Source of the DNA: Pseudomonadota bacterium
GTDB taxonomy: Bacteria; Desulfobacterota; Desulfobacteria; Desulfobacterales; Desulfobacteraceae
DNA: 55,758 nt
Direction: 5' to 3'
Assembly: GCA_018821715.1 (NCBI GenBank)
Contig: JAHJLN010000014.1
Location: 1-55,758, forward strand
Shown one piece after another: positions 1 through 9,152 of this stretch. The notes below the pieces were generated by a model, which was given only the letters and a program-made list of their open reading frames with translations, did not search any database and was not told the origin of the DNA. The translations under genes and the position numbers were made by a program. How positions within the stretch are numbered: the first letter of the stretch is position 1; each line of letters starts with the position of its first letter.

Positions 1-1266
1 ATCGGCAAGCAGCTCAAGGAGTCTATTTTCCTTCACCAGCAGATCTCCAATCCCGATGCCGATGAAAAAGCCCTTTACTGGTTAGAAAAAGTAGGCTTGA
101 AAAATCCTGTGAACAAGCTTTCATCATTTCCCCACCAGCTTTCCGGCGGGGAGCGCCAGCGGGTGATGATTGCCATGGCATTGATCAACGAGCCCGACCT
201 CCTCATTGCCGACGAGCCCACCACTGCCCTTGACGTGACGGTCCAGGCCCAGATCCTTGATCTGATCAAGGATCTCCAGGATGAAATGGGCATGGCCATC
301 CTCTTTATCACCCATGACCTGACCATTGTCAAAAAAATAGCCGACCGGGTGGCGGTCATGAAGGAGGGCAGGATTGTGGAAACCAATGTTCCTGAAATTA
401 TCTTTACTGCGCCTGCCCACGACTACACCCGCCATCTGATCAATTCAGAACCAACAGGCCGGCCTGACCCGGCGGATGAGGACGATGCCGTCCTGATTAC
501 GGTTTCACACCTGAAGGTCTGGTTCCCCATTCAAAAGGGGATTCTCAGAAGAACCGTGGATCATGTAAAGGCTGTGGACGACATCTCCTTTACCATTAAA
601 AAGGGACACACCCTGGGCATTGTCGGGGAAAGCGGATCAGGCAAATCCACCACTGGATTTGCCATTTTAAGACTCAACAACAGCAAGGGAAAAATCCTGT
701 TAGGCGAAAACAGCCTCAATGATATGGATAATCTTAAGATCCGGCAATTGAGAAAAAGAATGCAGATTATTTTCCAGGACCCCTTTGGCAGCCTGAACCC
801 GAGAATGTCTGTTTCCCAGATCATCGGAGAGGGTCTCTCCATCCATCATCCCGGCATGACACAGCAACAAGAGGAAAATGAGATCATTACCGTCATGGAA
901 AAAGTGGGACTTGACCCTGACACCCGGCAAAGATATCCCAATGAATTTTCCGGCGGTCAGCACCAGAGAATCGCCATTGCAAGGGCTTTGATTTTAAAAC
1001 CGGAATTCATGGTCTTAGATGAACCCACCTCTTCTCTTGACCGATCCGTCCAGTTCCAGGTTCTGGAACTTTTAAAAAAACTCCAGAAAGAGTTTCATCT
1101 GACCTATATTTTTATCAGCCATGACTTAAAGGTTGTCAAATCCCTGTGCCATGACATTGTGGTCATGAAAGACGGTGTTATAGTGGAGACAGGCGATTCA
1201 GAGAAAATATTTTCCCGCCCTGAACACGATTATACAAAACAATTGATTGCTACGGCATTTCAATGA
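1..1266 (+). CDS. Oligopeptide-type ABC transporter, tandem ATP-binding protein (5' partial)
   Basis: The reading frame is open from base 1, so the N-terminus lies outside the window. It carries two nucleotide-binding domains in one chain. The first keeps its signature LSGGERQR, Walker B LLIADEPTTALD and H-loop THDLT. The second, from about residue 163 of the visible part, has Walker A GESGSGKST, signature FSGGQHQR and Walker B MVLDEPTSSLD. This tandem DppD-DppF arrangement is known from YejF/GsiA-type peptide importers, where the protein sits on the cytoplasmic face and powers the permeases; those would lie upstream and are not visible. Family assignment is firm, substrate is inferred. Confidence 0.93.
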   Translation: MGKQLKESIFLHQQISNPDADEKALYWLEKVGLKNPVNKLSSFPHQLSGGERQRVMIAMALINEPDLLIADEPTTALDVTVQAQILDLIKDLQDEMGMAILFITHDLTIVKKIADRVAVMKEGRIVETNVPEIIFTAPAHDYTRHLINSEPTGRPDPADEDDAVLITVSHLKVWFPIQKGILRRTVDHVKAVDDISFTIKKGHTLGIVGESGSGKSTTGFAILRLNNSKGKILLGENSLNDMDNLKIRQLRKRMQIIFQDPFGSLNPRMSVSQIIGEGLSIHHPGMTQQQEENEIITVMEKVGLDPDTRQRYPNEFSGGQHQRIAIARALILKPEFMVLDEPTSSLDRSVQFQVLELLKKLQKEFHLTYIFISHDLKVVKSLCHDIVVMKDGVIVETGDSEKIFSRPEHDYTKQLIATAFQ

Positions 1267-1356
1267 GTTCTGGACATCTATCCCAAAAAAAGCTTGTCAA
1301 ACCAAAATAATCGACACATAATATTATACAAATAAATGCGTGAATGGAGGTGTAGC

Positions 1357-1557
1357 ATGCCAACTAATTTAGCAATTGAAGATAGTCTGATTGAGGAAGC
1401 CAAAATTCTTGGAAAACACAAAACTAAAAAGGCGGTTGTTATGGACGCCCTTGAGGAATATATTCAAAGGAGAAAACAAAAAGATATCCTGAGTATTTTC
1501 AGCACAATAGACTATGATGAGGATTATAACTATAAAGAGCAAAGAAAGATCAAATGA
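1357..1557 (+). CDS. VapB-type antitoxin
   Basis: Small protein of 66 residues with a ribbon-helix-helix-like N-terminus (MPTNLAIEDSLIEEAKILG) and a charged C-terminal tail, as in antitoxins that bind DNA and wrap the cognate VapC. An ATG at 1336 is in frame, but GGAGG at 1346-1350 lies 6 bases before the ATG at 1357, so 1357 is preferred. Its stop overlaps the toxin start (ATGA at 1554-1557), implying translational coupling. The pair is expected to be autoregulated, an inference from the family. Confidence 0.82.
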   Translation: MPTNLAIEDSLIEEAKILGKHKTKKAVVMDALEEYIQRRKQKDILSIFSTIDYDEDYNYKEQRKIK

Positions 1558-1985
1558 AAATCATCGTTGACACATGTATTTGGTCGTTAGCGCTTCGAAG
1601 AGACAAAAAGGGATCTGACCATCTGATTGATGAATTAATTGAATTGATAAATGAAGTCAGAGTGCAGCTTATTGGCCCAATCCGCCAGGAAATTCTTTCA
1701 GGAATCAAAACAAAAAAGCAATTCATTACACTCAAAAAGAATTTAAGTGCTTTTCCAGATTTGCAGCTTCAATCAAAAGATTTTGAGCTGGCGGCCGAAT
1801 TTTTTAATACGGCAAGGAGCAAAGGAATTCAGGGATCAAATACAGACTTTATGATTTGCTCCATGGCGCATAGGTACAATATGTCAATTTTTACAACAGA
1901 CAAGGATTTTTCACTTTTTGCACAGGTTATACCAATAAAACTTTATGAACCACGCTTGAAGCCCAATCATGAGAATCAGGATTAA
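1554..1985 (+). CDS. VapC-type PIN-domain ribonuclease toxin
   Basis: 143 residues, the usual length of a VapC toxin. The PIN acidic residues are visible: Asp6 (IIVDTCIW), Glu46 (RQEILSG), Asp98 (NTDFMIC) and Asp116 (TTDKDF). PIN toxins are Mg-dependent RNases that cleave tRNA or rRNA when freed from the antitoxin. Directly coupled to the VapB gene by a 4-base overlap. The acidic set appears complete, so the toxin is probably functional. Confidence 0.88.
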   Translation: MKIIVDTCIWSLALRRDKKGSDHLIDELIELINEVRVQLIGPIRQEILSGIKTKKQFITLKKNLSAFPDLQLQSKDFELAAEFFNTARSKGIQGSNTDFMICSMAHRYNMSIFTTDKDFSLFAQVIPIKLYEPRLKPNHENQD

Positions 1986-2005
1986 ATTTATTTATAGGCA
2001 AATGA

Positions 2006-2239
2006 AATCAAGGTTGGACAAATGAGCTACACAACAATTTATTCGTTGAGTTTATAAATTTTAAAGTCGAATTCGGTGGTAAAATTGATCGTTATGTGAA
2101 AACTTCTGGAGAATCAGAGGAAGAATTTGATGAAAATGTAAAGAAATATGGATCAGGCATTAGAGCAAGTACTGATTTAAATAGCAGGAAAAGAAGAAGC
2201 GAAAGCCTTGAAGCTATATTGATTGAGATATTAGAGTAA
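2006..2239 (+). pseudogene. Possible gene remnant without a start codon
   Basis: Between VapC and the next gene one frame is open from a TGA at 2003 to a TAA at 2237. The translation has a protein-like, charged, helix-forming character (for example SGESEEEFDENVKKYGSG, then a basic patch and an SLEAILIEILE end), but no ATG and no ribosome-binding site. It may be the 3' end of a decayed gene. No family was recognised. Weakly supported. Confidence 0.3.
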
Positions 2240-2352
2240 TTAATCACCAAATAATCGGCCTGGACTGTCTATCATAACATCAGCAGTGTTGAATGATAAA
2301 ATCTTTAATTCTGAGGGTTAGCCGTGACTTTGTATATAAAATAACCTGAAAA

Positions 2353-2853
2353 ATGATAACCCAAATAAAGACAATTAACGAAATTAAACCGCTTTTCAGA
2401 GAGTATCTGGATTATATGAGCCGGTTTTTTAAAATTACGCATTATGACTCATGGTGTGAAGGGGCTTTGAAAAATTTACACCTCTATTTAACAACAGAGG
2501 GCCGGCACATTTTCATCCTAAAGAAATCAGATGCTGTCATTGGTTTCGCCCTGGTCAACAAACATCTGCGGTTCAATACCGATGGGTTTTCAGTAGCAGA
2601 ATTCTATATTCAAAAAAAATATGAAAGAAAAGGGTATGGACGAAGACTTGCAGAACATGTATTTGAAGAGTTCAAAGGTGAGTGGGAAGTTGCCGTGACG
2701 AAAAAAAACAAGCCTGCTCTGGTGTTCTGGGGACAGGTGGTGCCATCTTACACAAAAGGTGAATTTTTAAAAAAACAGAAAGCCTCCTTTTCCGGATATG
2801 GATTTGTCTTTGACTTGGCAACCGGGCCAGCCGGTTTCAAGAGAAGTTTGTGA
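2353..2853 (+). CDS. GNAT-family N-acetyltransferase
   Basis: 166 residues. The acetyl-CoA-binding motif A appears as an EFYIQ strand followed by KKYERKGYGRRLAEHVF (R/Q-x-x-G-x-G/A form), preceded by strands IFILKKSDAVIGFALV. The C-terminal part VTKKNKPALVFWGQVV is typical of a subgroup of uncharacterised GNAT proteins. Acceptor substrate is unknown. It stands alone, with a short gap to the membrane-protein gene downstream. Confidence 0.8.
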   Translation: MITQIKTINEIKPLFREYLDYMSRFFKITHYDSWCEGALKNLHLYLTTEGRHIFILKKSDAVIGFALVNKHLRFNTDGFSVAEFYIQKKYERKGYGRRLAEHVFEEFKGEWEVAVTKKNKPALVFWGQVVPSYTKGEFLKKQKASFSGYGFVFDLATGPAGFKRSL

Positions 2854-2883
2854 CGGTTTTAACCAAAAAGCAGGCGAATTAAT

Positions 2884-3288
2884 ATGGGCGATAAAATGGA
2901 TACAAAGGAGAGCAGGGAAGTCAGGCTGGGCCGTATAGGCGATCGTCCCTATTGGGTTCTGATTTTTTCAATATTTGTCAGGGCGATCCATCAGGTAGGG
3001 GCGGCTGTTTTTCTGGGATCATTTCTCCTGGAAGATTCTATGAATATGCCGCAATTATATCTTATCATTGTTTCTGTAAGTGGTGTGATCTTGATGATAA
3101 CCGAGGGCACAAGGCACAGACAGTTATTAAGAGAATTGTCCGGGGTGAGCACTCTTATTAAACTGGTGCTTCTGGGGCTGGCCTATCATAACTGGTTGCC
3201 GGCTACACCAGCCATCCTGTTTTCCTTTGTCCTGGCCTCTGTTTTTTCCCATGCACCAAAATCGATCCGGCATCGGCTGCTTTTTTAA
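2884..3288 (+). CDS. Small integral membrane protein, unknown function
   Basis: 134 residues with a short charged N-terminus, then about four hydrophobic segments (near residues 23-42, 56-75, 88-103 and 108-124). A second in-frame ATG lies four codons downstream. No catalytic motif is visible. Pattern resembles small hypothetical inner-membrane proteins. It follows the acetyltransferase gene by 30 bases and could share its transcript. Confidence 0.6.
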   Translation: MGDKMDTKESREVRLGRIGDRPYWVLIFSIFVRAIHQVGAAVFLGSFLLEDSMNMPQLYLIIVSVSGVILMITEGTRHRQLLRELSGVSTLIKLVLLGLAYHNWLPATPAILFSFVLASVFSHAPKSIRHRLLF

Positions 3289-3389
3289 AAGGATTGCAAA
3301 GCCCAAAGTCTTATCTGAATTTCCCCACAATTATCATACAAAACCCCGGCCTTAGATGAATCATATGCTTTGAGCTGCTTTAAGTGTCA

Positions 3390-3905
3390 CTACTTGATGG
3401 GCATCAGCCAACGGGCGATTTCTTTTGGGTTATAGCCTTTCATTAAGTGAAACTCGGCTTGAGACAGGTTTAGGGGAAACATATAAACTTCTTCGAATTC
3501 ACCCTGGGCACCTGGTGCTAAATCATATTTCTTTGGATTGTTCAGCTTAACGCCTGTGGTGCGCTCATATCCCTCTCTCATGCCTGAGGCTGAATCTTTC
3601 CACTGAAGATCGCTGATAATAAGTGCGGACGCTTCTTCTTTACCCATGTTTTTGACCCGGAATCTAAGGACCGCATATTCCCTGCCTTTTTTTGGATTTT
3701 TGGTAAAATTGCTCGCTCTTTTAAGGCTCAGCAAAGTTACTTTAAGATCACTATAGGCTGCCGGCTGACCGGGTTGTAACAGTGCAGGCCCGCTGCCGGT
3801 CTTTGTTTTTCCCTCTGAAGGGGTTACCCCAAACCCAATCAATCCGATATTGAAACTTAATATCAAAATCAGAAACCATAGTTTGTTTGCTTGCAGCGTA
3901 TTCAT
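3390..3905 (-). CDS. Exported Ig-like (DUF4352-like) protein
   Basis: The longest frame begins at 3977, but the Met at 3905 has GGAA about ten bases upstream and begins a hydrophobic export segment (LWFLILILSFNIGLIGFG), so 3905 is preferred, giving 171 residues. The mature part (roughly residues 40-171) has beta-rich text such as YSDLKVTLLSLKRA and YAVLRFRVKNMGKEE, like Telomeric-repeat-factor/DUF4352 extracellular Ig folds. Role unknown; probably periplasmic or membrane-anchored. Divergently oriented from the MscS-like gene. Confidence 0.6.
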   Translation of the reverse strand: MNTLQANKLWFLILILSFNIGLIGFGVTPSEGKTKTGSGPALLQPGQPAAYSDLKVTLLSLKRASNFTKNPKKGREYAVLRFRVKNMGKEEASALIISDLQWKDSASGMREGYERTTGVKLNNPKKYDLAPGAQGEFEEVYMFPLNLSQAEFHLMKGYNPKEIARWLMPIK

Positions 3906-4313
3906 TTTAATTATGTTCCTTTTTTTTGTTTGCCTGCATTCTTTTGTCATCTGTCTGTTAATAAAAAAACTCTTCAAAATAAGAATTGCAAGGAATAGGC
4001 CAGCTTGATCTTAAAAAATAAGCGTTTAATTTTAAATATTTAAAGAGTGACATGTCACTTTCTTTTAATTTTAAACCATTCTTTGGTTCATATGCACCAC
4101 CATTTTTGGTGCATATGAACCAAAGAATTAAATACAAAGGATTAAACAGCATAGTTGGCATAGGGCAGGCAGGTGTGCTTTTTTTATCTTCTCTGTGGTA
4201 TTGCAGATTGATTCTATGATTTTTTTGTGAGATTCTTATCAAAAAAACAATAGGATCCAAATCCTGTTGAAAATAGGGGCAGAACCAATATTTTATAAGG
4301 AACCATAACGATT
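3906..4313. other. Divergent intergenic region with long hairpin
   Basis: About 400 AT-rich bases between the exported-protein gene (minus) and the MscS-like gene (plus). No credible gene was seen. It must hold both promoters and contains the perfect 22-bp inverted repeat listed separately. Confidence 0.6.
4078..4128. repeat. Perfect 22-bp inverted repeat with 7-base loop
   Basis: The arm at 4078-4099 (ATTCTTTGGTTCATATGCAC plus CA) is exactly complementary to 4107-4128, with loop CCATTTT. It is not followed by a T-run on either strand and lies between divergent genes, so it is not a normal terminator. It might be a palindromic mobile-element relic or an RNA structure in a 5' leader. Confidence 0.9.
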
Positions 4314-5984
4314 ATGAAGTGTCGAGTTGTCATATTGATTGTATTATTTTTTTGTATATTTTCAGGAACCCTAATGGCTAAGGAACCTGTGATTGATGAA
4401 GATACCCTGTCATTAAAAATAGATTCCGACAAAGATGACTCCGCCATAAAAATGCTTTTTTCCATCTCCGGGTTAAAAAAGAACCTGAACCAGAGGATAT
4501 CTGAAAAAAAAAGGGCGCTTGAGAAAAGCACATCTGAAACAGAAAAAGGATACTTGAAATTAGAACTGGCCAAACTTGATGAACAGCTCAATGATGCTGC
4601 AGCTGATTTTGAACGGATTGCCACAGGGATTGATATCGGGCTGTTCCTTGAAAAAAAAGATGATACCTTTGACTGGAAAGAAGAACTTGTCTCCCTGGTA
4701 GAACCTGGAATCAAAGAGATAAAACGGATGACCGTGAATGCCAGGTACAAAACCAAGCTGAAAGATGAGTTGTTTTATTATGAAAACCTGGTTTCATTAT
4801 CTCACAATGCCACTGAAAATATTGGGGCCTTGATTTCAAAAACAAGTGATCAAGAACTGAAAAAAAATCTGGAAACCCTTCTGCCGGAATGGAAAAGCAT
4901 TGAGCGACAAATAAAAAACAAGCTGGAAATAGTCAGTATGCAGCTTGCTGAAATAAAGAACGAAGAAAAATCTTTGATTGAATCCTCCCGGATTTCCATA
5001 AAAAAATTCTTTCGAACCAGGGGGCTTTATTTGCTTATTGCCGTGCTGGCATGCATTGGTGTTATTTTGTTTTTAAGGATTTCCTCCCGGTTTTTAAGAA
5101 AGATGATCCCCGGATATGCTTCAAAGTATAAGCCGTTTCACATCCGGTTGTTTGATCTGGTGTCCAGGATTATGGCCTTGTTCATGACCCTGTTTGTCCT
5201 TGTTCTGGTTTTCTATATTTTTGAGGACTGGGTTCTGCTCAGTTTATCCATTATTTTTTTCATGGGCCTTGGATGGGCGGTCAAACATACCCTTCCCCGG
5301 TTCTGGCAGCAAAGTCGCCTCATGCTCAACATCGGGGCGGTCAGGGAGGGGGAGCGCATTGTTTACTTAGGGGTTCCCTGGATTGTGAAAAGCATTAACG
5401 TTTTCTGTGTTCTTGAGAACCCGTACATGGAAGTAACCCTTCGGCTGCCGATTGAAGAATTTTTCGGTAAAACCTCCCGTCCGTTTCATAAAAGTGAGCC
5501 ATGGTTTCCCTGTAAAAGAAATGACTGGGTGGTCCTTTCAGACGGAACATGGGGACATGTTACAAGCATTTCCCATGAAATGGTAGAGCTGGTTCAACGT
5601 GGCGGTGCAAAAAAAATATATCAAACCATGGATTTCCTTGCCCAGTCCCCCCTGAATCTTTCTGTAAGTTTCAGGCTTAAAGTTTCCTTTGGCATCAGTT
5701 ATGATATCCAGAAAGAGGCCACGACAAAAGTTCTTGAAATTTTGGAGTCCTTCATCAGTGAAGCCATCCGACAGGAAGGATATGAAAAAAGTCTTTTGAA
5801 TCTTCGGGTGGAATTTCAGGCGGCGGGCAGCTCATCCCTTGATATTGTGGTGATTGCAGATTTCAAAGGCGACATGGCACCTTTATACAAGCGGTTATCA
5901 AGGTCTATCCAGAGATGGTGCGTTGATGCGTGCACCTCAAATAACTGGGAAATCCCGTTCCCGCAGCTGACGATCCATAAATAA
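4314..5984 (+). CDS. MscS-like mechanosensitive channel family protein
   Basis: 556 residues. A signal-like segment (residues 5-22) is followed by a long coiled-coil/helical periplasmic region (about 50-235), then hydrophobic segments near 240-260, 285-305 and 308-325, a beta domain containing VREGERIVYLGVPWIVKSINVF, and an alpha/beta C-terminus. This order resembles long MscS-type channels with extracytoplasmic helical domains. The pore helix lacks an obvious canonical Gly/Ala pattern, so gating behaviour cannot be stated. Probably relieves osmotic stress in the inner membrane; family inferred from architecture. Confidence 0.65.
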   Translation: MKCRVVILIVLFFCIFSGTLMAKEPVIDEDTLSLKIDSDKDDSAIKMLFSISGLKKNLNQRISEKKRALEKSTSETEKGYLKLELAKLDEQLNDAAADFERIATGIDIGLFLEKKDDTFDWKEELVSLVEPGIKEIKRMTVNARYKTKLKDELFYYENLVSLSHNATENIGALISKTSDQELKKNLETLLPEWKSIERQIKNKLEIVSMQLAEIKNEEKSLIESSRISIKKFFRTRGLYLLIAVLACIGVILFLRISSRFLRKMIPGYASKYKPFHIRLFDLVSRIMALFMTLFVLVLVFYIFEDWVLLSLSIIFFMGLGWAVKHTLPRFWQQSRLMLNIGAVREGERIVYLGVPWIVKSINVFCVLENPYMEVTLRLPIEEFFGKTSRPFHKSEPWFPCKRNDWVVLSDGTWGHVTSISHEMVELVQRGGAKKIYQTMDFLAQSPLNLSVSFRLKVSFGISYDIQKEATTKVLEILESFISEAIRQEGYEKSLLNLRVEFQAAGSSSLDIVVIADFKGDMAPLYKRLSRSIQRWCVDACTSNNWEIPFPQLTIHK

Positions 5985-6055
5985 AAAAACAAGGGGAGGT
6001 TTTTTGGACAGTATCACGATCCATTTTATCCATCACGATGCTTTAACTACGTCGA

Positions 6056-6970
6056 TCAGGCGATAGGTGGCGGTGGCGGCGGCAATTCTCCGCGCTCCAG
6101 GGCTTTTCGGGCGGCTTTAACCGGTATGCCAGCCTCACAGGGAACGCCGACTTGACACAGGCCGCACCCATATCCCTCAAATTGATAGGTTTTTTTTACA
6201 TATTCCCTGGAACGGGCCAGGTGTTCCCTGCATTTTTCCTTGTCATGGCCGGCCACGGTAATGGCACGGGCAGGGCAGCGGTCTATGCATTTGCCACAGG
6301 TCCCCTCAGCAAAATAAAGGCAATAGGCTCTATGATCTGCATAGGGCCTTGGGGTTGGCTTGATGGATATTTTTGCCACAACTGATCCGGCTCTCATGGC
6401 TTTGCCTTTTGCAGTGATAAGACCGTCGCACAGGCCGAAAGTCCCTAAGCCTGCCGCATGGGCGGCATGGCGTTCAGACCAGGAAGATGCATAGGAAAAC
6501 CGTTCTGATTTTACAATGGTCCAGTTTGGGACAAGCATGGGGGCAACGGCGGCAACTCCTTTATGTTCAAGGCTTTTGACCACATGGTGTCGCAGGGCCA
6601 CATTGAATTCTTCACCATAGACCCTGATTCGCGCCCATTCTTCGGAAGGATAGGTTTTGGCTTTGCGGTTGGATTTACGGACCATTTTTCGCTGCGGTAA
6701 AATCCACGAGATGACGGTCAGTTGGTCGGCACTGACAATTTCTTCGGGACAATGCTGATTAAAGACTTCCCAGGGCGTCCAGTGGAAAGCACCGACATAT
6801 TCTTTGTACTGCTGCCAGATCTGATCCGTGCCGGAAGAAAATCCCACCAGGGCCAGATCCCAGGCCGGGTCTTTGTTTTCATTTTGCAGGGTATTTAAGG
6901 GGGATGTGGCAATAAAGTCTTGAATTAAATTTTTGACCCAATTTTCGGAAATAGTGATATTTTTTCCCAT
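6056..6970 (-). CDS. QueG-like 4Fe-4S ferredoxin-type reductase
   Basis: The frame extends to 7078, but ATG at 6970 is preceded by AGGAG and is the better start (304 residues). The C-terminal third has two iron-sulfur motifs, CGKCIDRCPARAIT and GCGLCQVGVPCEAG, as in epoxyqueuosine-reductase-like proteins. Upstream text AAGLGTFGLCDGLIT matches the cobalamin-region neighbourhood of that superfamily. Anaerobes carry many such paralogues of unknown substrate, so tRNA queuosine synthesis is not claimed. Divergent from the NifX-like gene. Confidence 0.78.
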   Translation of the reverse strand: MGKNITISENWVKNLIQDFIATSPLNTLQNENKDPAWDLALVGFSSGTDQIWQQYKEYVGAFHWTPWEVFNQHCPEEIVSADQLTVISWILPQRKMVRKSNRKAKTYPSEEWARIRVYGEEFNVALRHHVVKSLEHKGVAAVAPMLVPNWTIVKSERFSYASSWSERHAAHAAGLGTFGLCDGLITAKGKAMRAGSVVAKISIKPTPRPYADHRAYCLYFAEGTCGKCIDRCPARAITVAGHDKEKCREHLARSREYVKKTYQFEGYGCGLCQVGVPCEAGIPVKAARKALERGELPPPPPPIA

Positions 6971-7187
6971 TCGTATCTCCTGTCCTGTCAGGTTGAACCT
7001 GTTTTTCCTCCGTAAAAAAGACACAAGGGGTGGCGGCTTTTTTACGGGGAAACGGTTATCAGATAAAATATCAACCATTGGAACCAGAATGCAAGAATTA
7101 ATAAATATTTTAAAGCGGCCTGATTTATGGCTGATTATTAAAAAATATGGTATAAGAAATTAACATTTACACAAAAGAGGATTAAAA

Positions 7188-7565
7188 ATGAAAATATGTT
7201 TTCCGGTTGAATCAGATAAAGGATTAGACAGCGAAGTGTTCGGCCATTTTGGTTCTGCGCCGCTCTTTGTTGTTTTTGATACAAAAGCAAACTCCGTCAG
7301 CACAATTAACAATCAAGACCTGGGCCATGTCCATGGCATGTGCAACCCTTTAAAAGCATTAAATGGAAAAATGGTGGATGCCATTGTTGTCGGCGGGATT
7401 GGTGCAGGGGCGATCAATAAATTAAATGAAATGGGCATCAATGTTTACAGAGCCTCAAAGGGCAGTGTTCAAGACAATATCGGATTGTTTGAAGCCCATA
7501 CATTGTCTGAGATGAGGGTGGAGCATGCCTGTGGCGGTCATGGGGGAGGGTGTGGACACTTATAA
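7188..7565 (+). CDS. NifX/NifB-C-like dinitrogenase cofactor-type protein
   Basis: 125 residues, the size of stand-alone dinitrogenase iron-molybdenum cofactor domain proteins. The start MKICFPVESDKGLDSEVFGHFGSAP and the middle DAIVVGGIGAGAINKLNEMGI are diagnostic. The C-terminus is rich in His/Cys/Gly (HACGGHGGGCGHL), a likely metal or cluster handling tail. Known relatives bind or shuttle Fe-S or FeMo precursors in anaerobes, often next to ferredoxin and MinD-like ATPase genes. Ten bases separate it from the DUF362 gene, suggesting one operon. Confidence 0.88.
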   Translation: MKICFPVESDKGLDSEVFGHFGSAPLFVVFDTKANSVSTINNQDLGHVHGMCNPLKALNGKMVDAIVVGGIGAGAINKLNEMGINVYRASKGSVQDNIGLFEAHTLSEMRVEHACGGHGGGCGHL

Positions 7566-7575
7566 GGAGAAAATT

Positions 7576-8643
7576 ATGCATCGGGTTATGATACACCCGG
7601 CATCTTACACTTCCTGCCGGGAAGCGGTTGACCGGGCATTTGAACTTTTCCCTCAAAACATTGCCCAAAAAAAAGTTGTGATCAAGCCCAATGTCCTTCG
7701 GGCGTCAACCGCTCAAGAGCACATTGTGACAAATCCTGCTTTATTACGGGCAGTGGTTGAAAAAGTTGAAACACTGTCCCCGGCCCGGATTATAGTGGGG
7801 GATAACCCTGGGCTGTTCAGCTATGGGGACAACGAGAACAGCTTTGAAAAAACCGGATTAATGGCTGCGGCAAAGGGGTATTACAAAAATCTTGGCAACA
7901 CCACTCAATCCCTTGCCTTTCATCCTGATTTCATGCCTGAAGTAGTGGTTTCCAAAGAAATTATGGATGCAGATATTTTTATCAGCCTGCCCAAGTTTAA
8001 AACCCATGGCCTTACCGTCATGACCGGGGCTGTTAAAAACAGTTACGGAATCCTGCCCGGGGCACAGAAAGCAAGGCTGCACCGGATTGCCGGTACGCCG
8101 GCGCGGTTTCATGAGGTGATTGTGGAGGTGTTTCGTCTCCGGGTTCCGGATTTATTCATCATGGATGCTGTGGTGGGTATGGAAGGAAATGGGCCGTCTT
8201 CACCTGACCTGAGACATATTGGTTTGATTCTGGCTTCGGATAATGCGGTGGCCATGGATGGCGTTGTTGCAAGAATGATGGGGCTTGATCCCGGAGCGTT
8301 GCGGTTTCTTCAAAAAGCCAAGGCCATGGGGCTGGGCGATTTTGATTCTCAAATGGTTCAAATTCATGGTCAGATGCAGGTATTAACTGATTTTAAGCTG
8401 CCGCCTTTAGGTGGCGAGGCGATTGCCGGTAACCCAATGATTCAGGAATTGATGAACAACAAGACAAAGGTAAGGCCCAAGGCAGATCCGGAATTTTGCA
8501 CCGCCTGCGGCGCCTGCATAGACCAGTGTCCGGTTCAGGCGCTCACCATGGAAGAAACCTTTCCTGTTGTGGATGCAAATATCTGTATTACCTGTTTCTG
8601 CTGCCAGGAGATCTGCCCGGAAAAGGCAATGACCTTAACCTGA
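7576..8643 (+). CDS. DUF362 protein with C-terminal 2[4Fe-4S] ferredoxin domain
   Basis: AAGGAG at 7564-7569 sets the ATG at 7576 (355 residues) rather than an upstream in-frame Met at 7525 that would overlap the previous gene. The DUF362 part includes KVVIKPNVLRAS, DIFISLPKFKTHGLTVMTGAVKN and ASDNAVAMDGVVARMMGLDP. The last 60 residues hold two clusters, CTACGACIDQCPVQAL and CITCFCCQEICPEKAM. Such proteins are thought to take part in redox or Fe-S chemistry; the substrate is unknown. Co-transcribed with the NifX-like gene by position. Confidence 0.9.
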   Translation: MHRVMIHPASYTSCREAVDRAFELFPQNIAQKKVVIKPNVLRASTAQEHIVTNPALLRAVVEKVETLSPARIIVGDNPGLFSYGDNENSFEKTGLMAAAKGYYKNLGNTTQSLAFHPDFMPEVVVSKEIMDADIFISLPKFKTHGLTVMTGAVKNSYGILPGAQKARLHRIAGTPARFHEVIVEVFRLRVPDLFIMDAVVGMEGNGPSSPDLRHIGLILASDNAVAMDGVVARMMGLDPGALRFLQKAKAMGLGDFDSQMVQIHGQMQVLTDFKLPPLGGEAIAGNPMIQELMNNKTKVRPKADPEFCTACGACIDQCPVQALTMEETFPVVDANICITCFCCQEICPEKAMTLT

Positions 8644-8731
8644 TCCTCCGTCTGAATCGTGGATATTGGTTTAAACTTTTATTTGCAGATTAAATTTAGT
8701 ATCATGACATTATATTAAGGAGTGACCCTGT

Positions 8732-9106
8732 ATGTCTTCAACCAAAAAAACCGGCAGCCTGTCTGTTTCAGAGGCGCTTCGTTTTAAGCAGGATCGGGAA
8801 AATACGTATCGGGAGAAGGCCCTCAAGCTTTTTCCCTGGATCTGCGGCCATTGCGGCCGTGAGTTCGACGGCAAACGGCTTCGCGAGCTGACCGTACACC
8901 ATAAAGACCACAACCATGACAACAATCCTTCCAATGGAAGCAACTGGGAGCTTTTGTGCATTTACTGCCACGATAACGAACATTCACGGGACCAGGTTGC
9001 CGATGCCTATGGCCAGGAGGGACCGGACAATTCTTTGGAAAAAGACTTTGTTGATAACCCGTTTGCCGGCCTGGCAGATTTATTGAAAGGCAAACTGCCG
9101 GAATAA
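8732..9106 (+). CDS. yajD: YajD-family HNH nuclease
   Basis: 124 residues. The zinc/HNH pattern is complete: CGHCGREF, then [15 protein letters not shown], then [15 protein letters not shown]. The length and the leading [22 protein letters not shown] match YajD. HNH folds cut or nick DNA with a single metal ion; the biological role of YajD is not established. A clear AAGGAG lies upstream of the ATG. It precedes a SEC-C protein, a pairing that may be transcriptional only. Confidence 0.9.
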   Translation: MSSTKKTGSLSVSEALRFKQDRENTYREKALKLFPWICGHCGREFDGKRLRELTVHHKDHNHDNNPSNGSNWELLCIYCHDNEHSRDQVADAYGQEGPDNSLEKDFVDNPFAGLADLLKGKLPE

Positions 9107-9152
9107 AAAAGGCATCAGAACAGAACTGCATCATAATATTTTCGGAGAAAAA

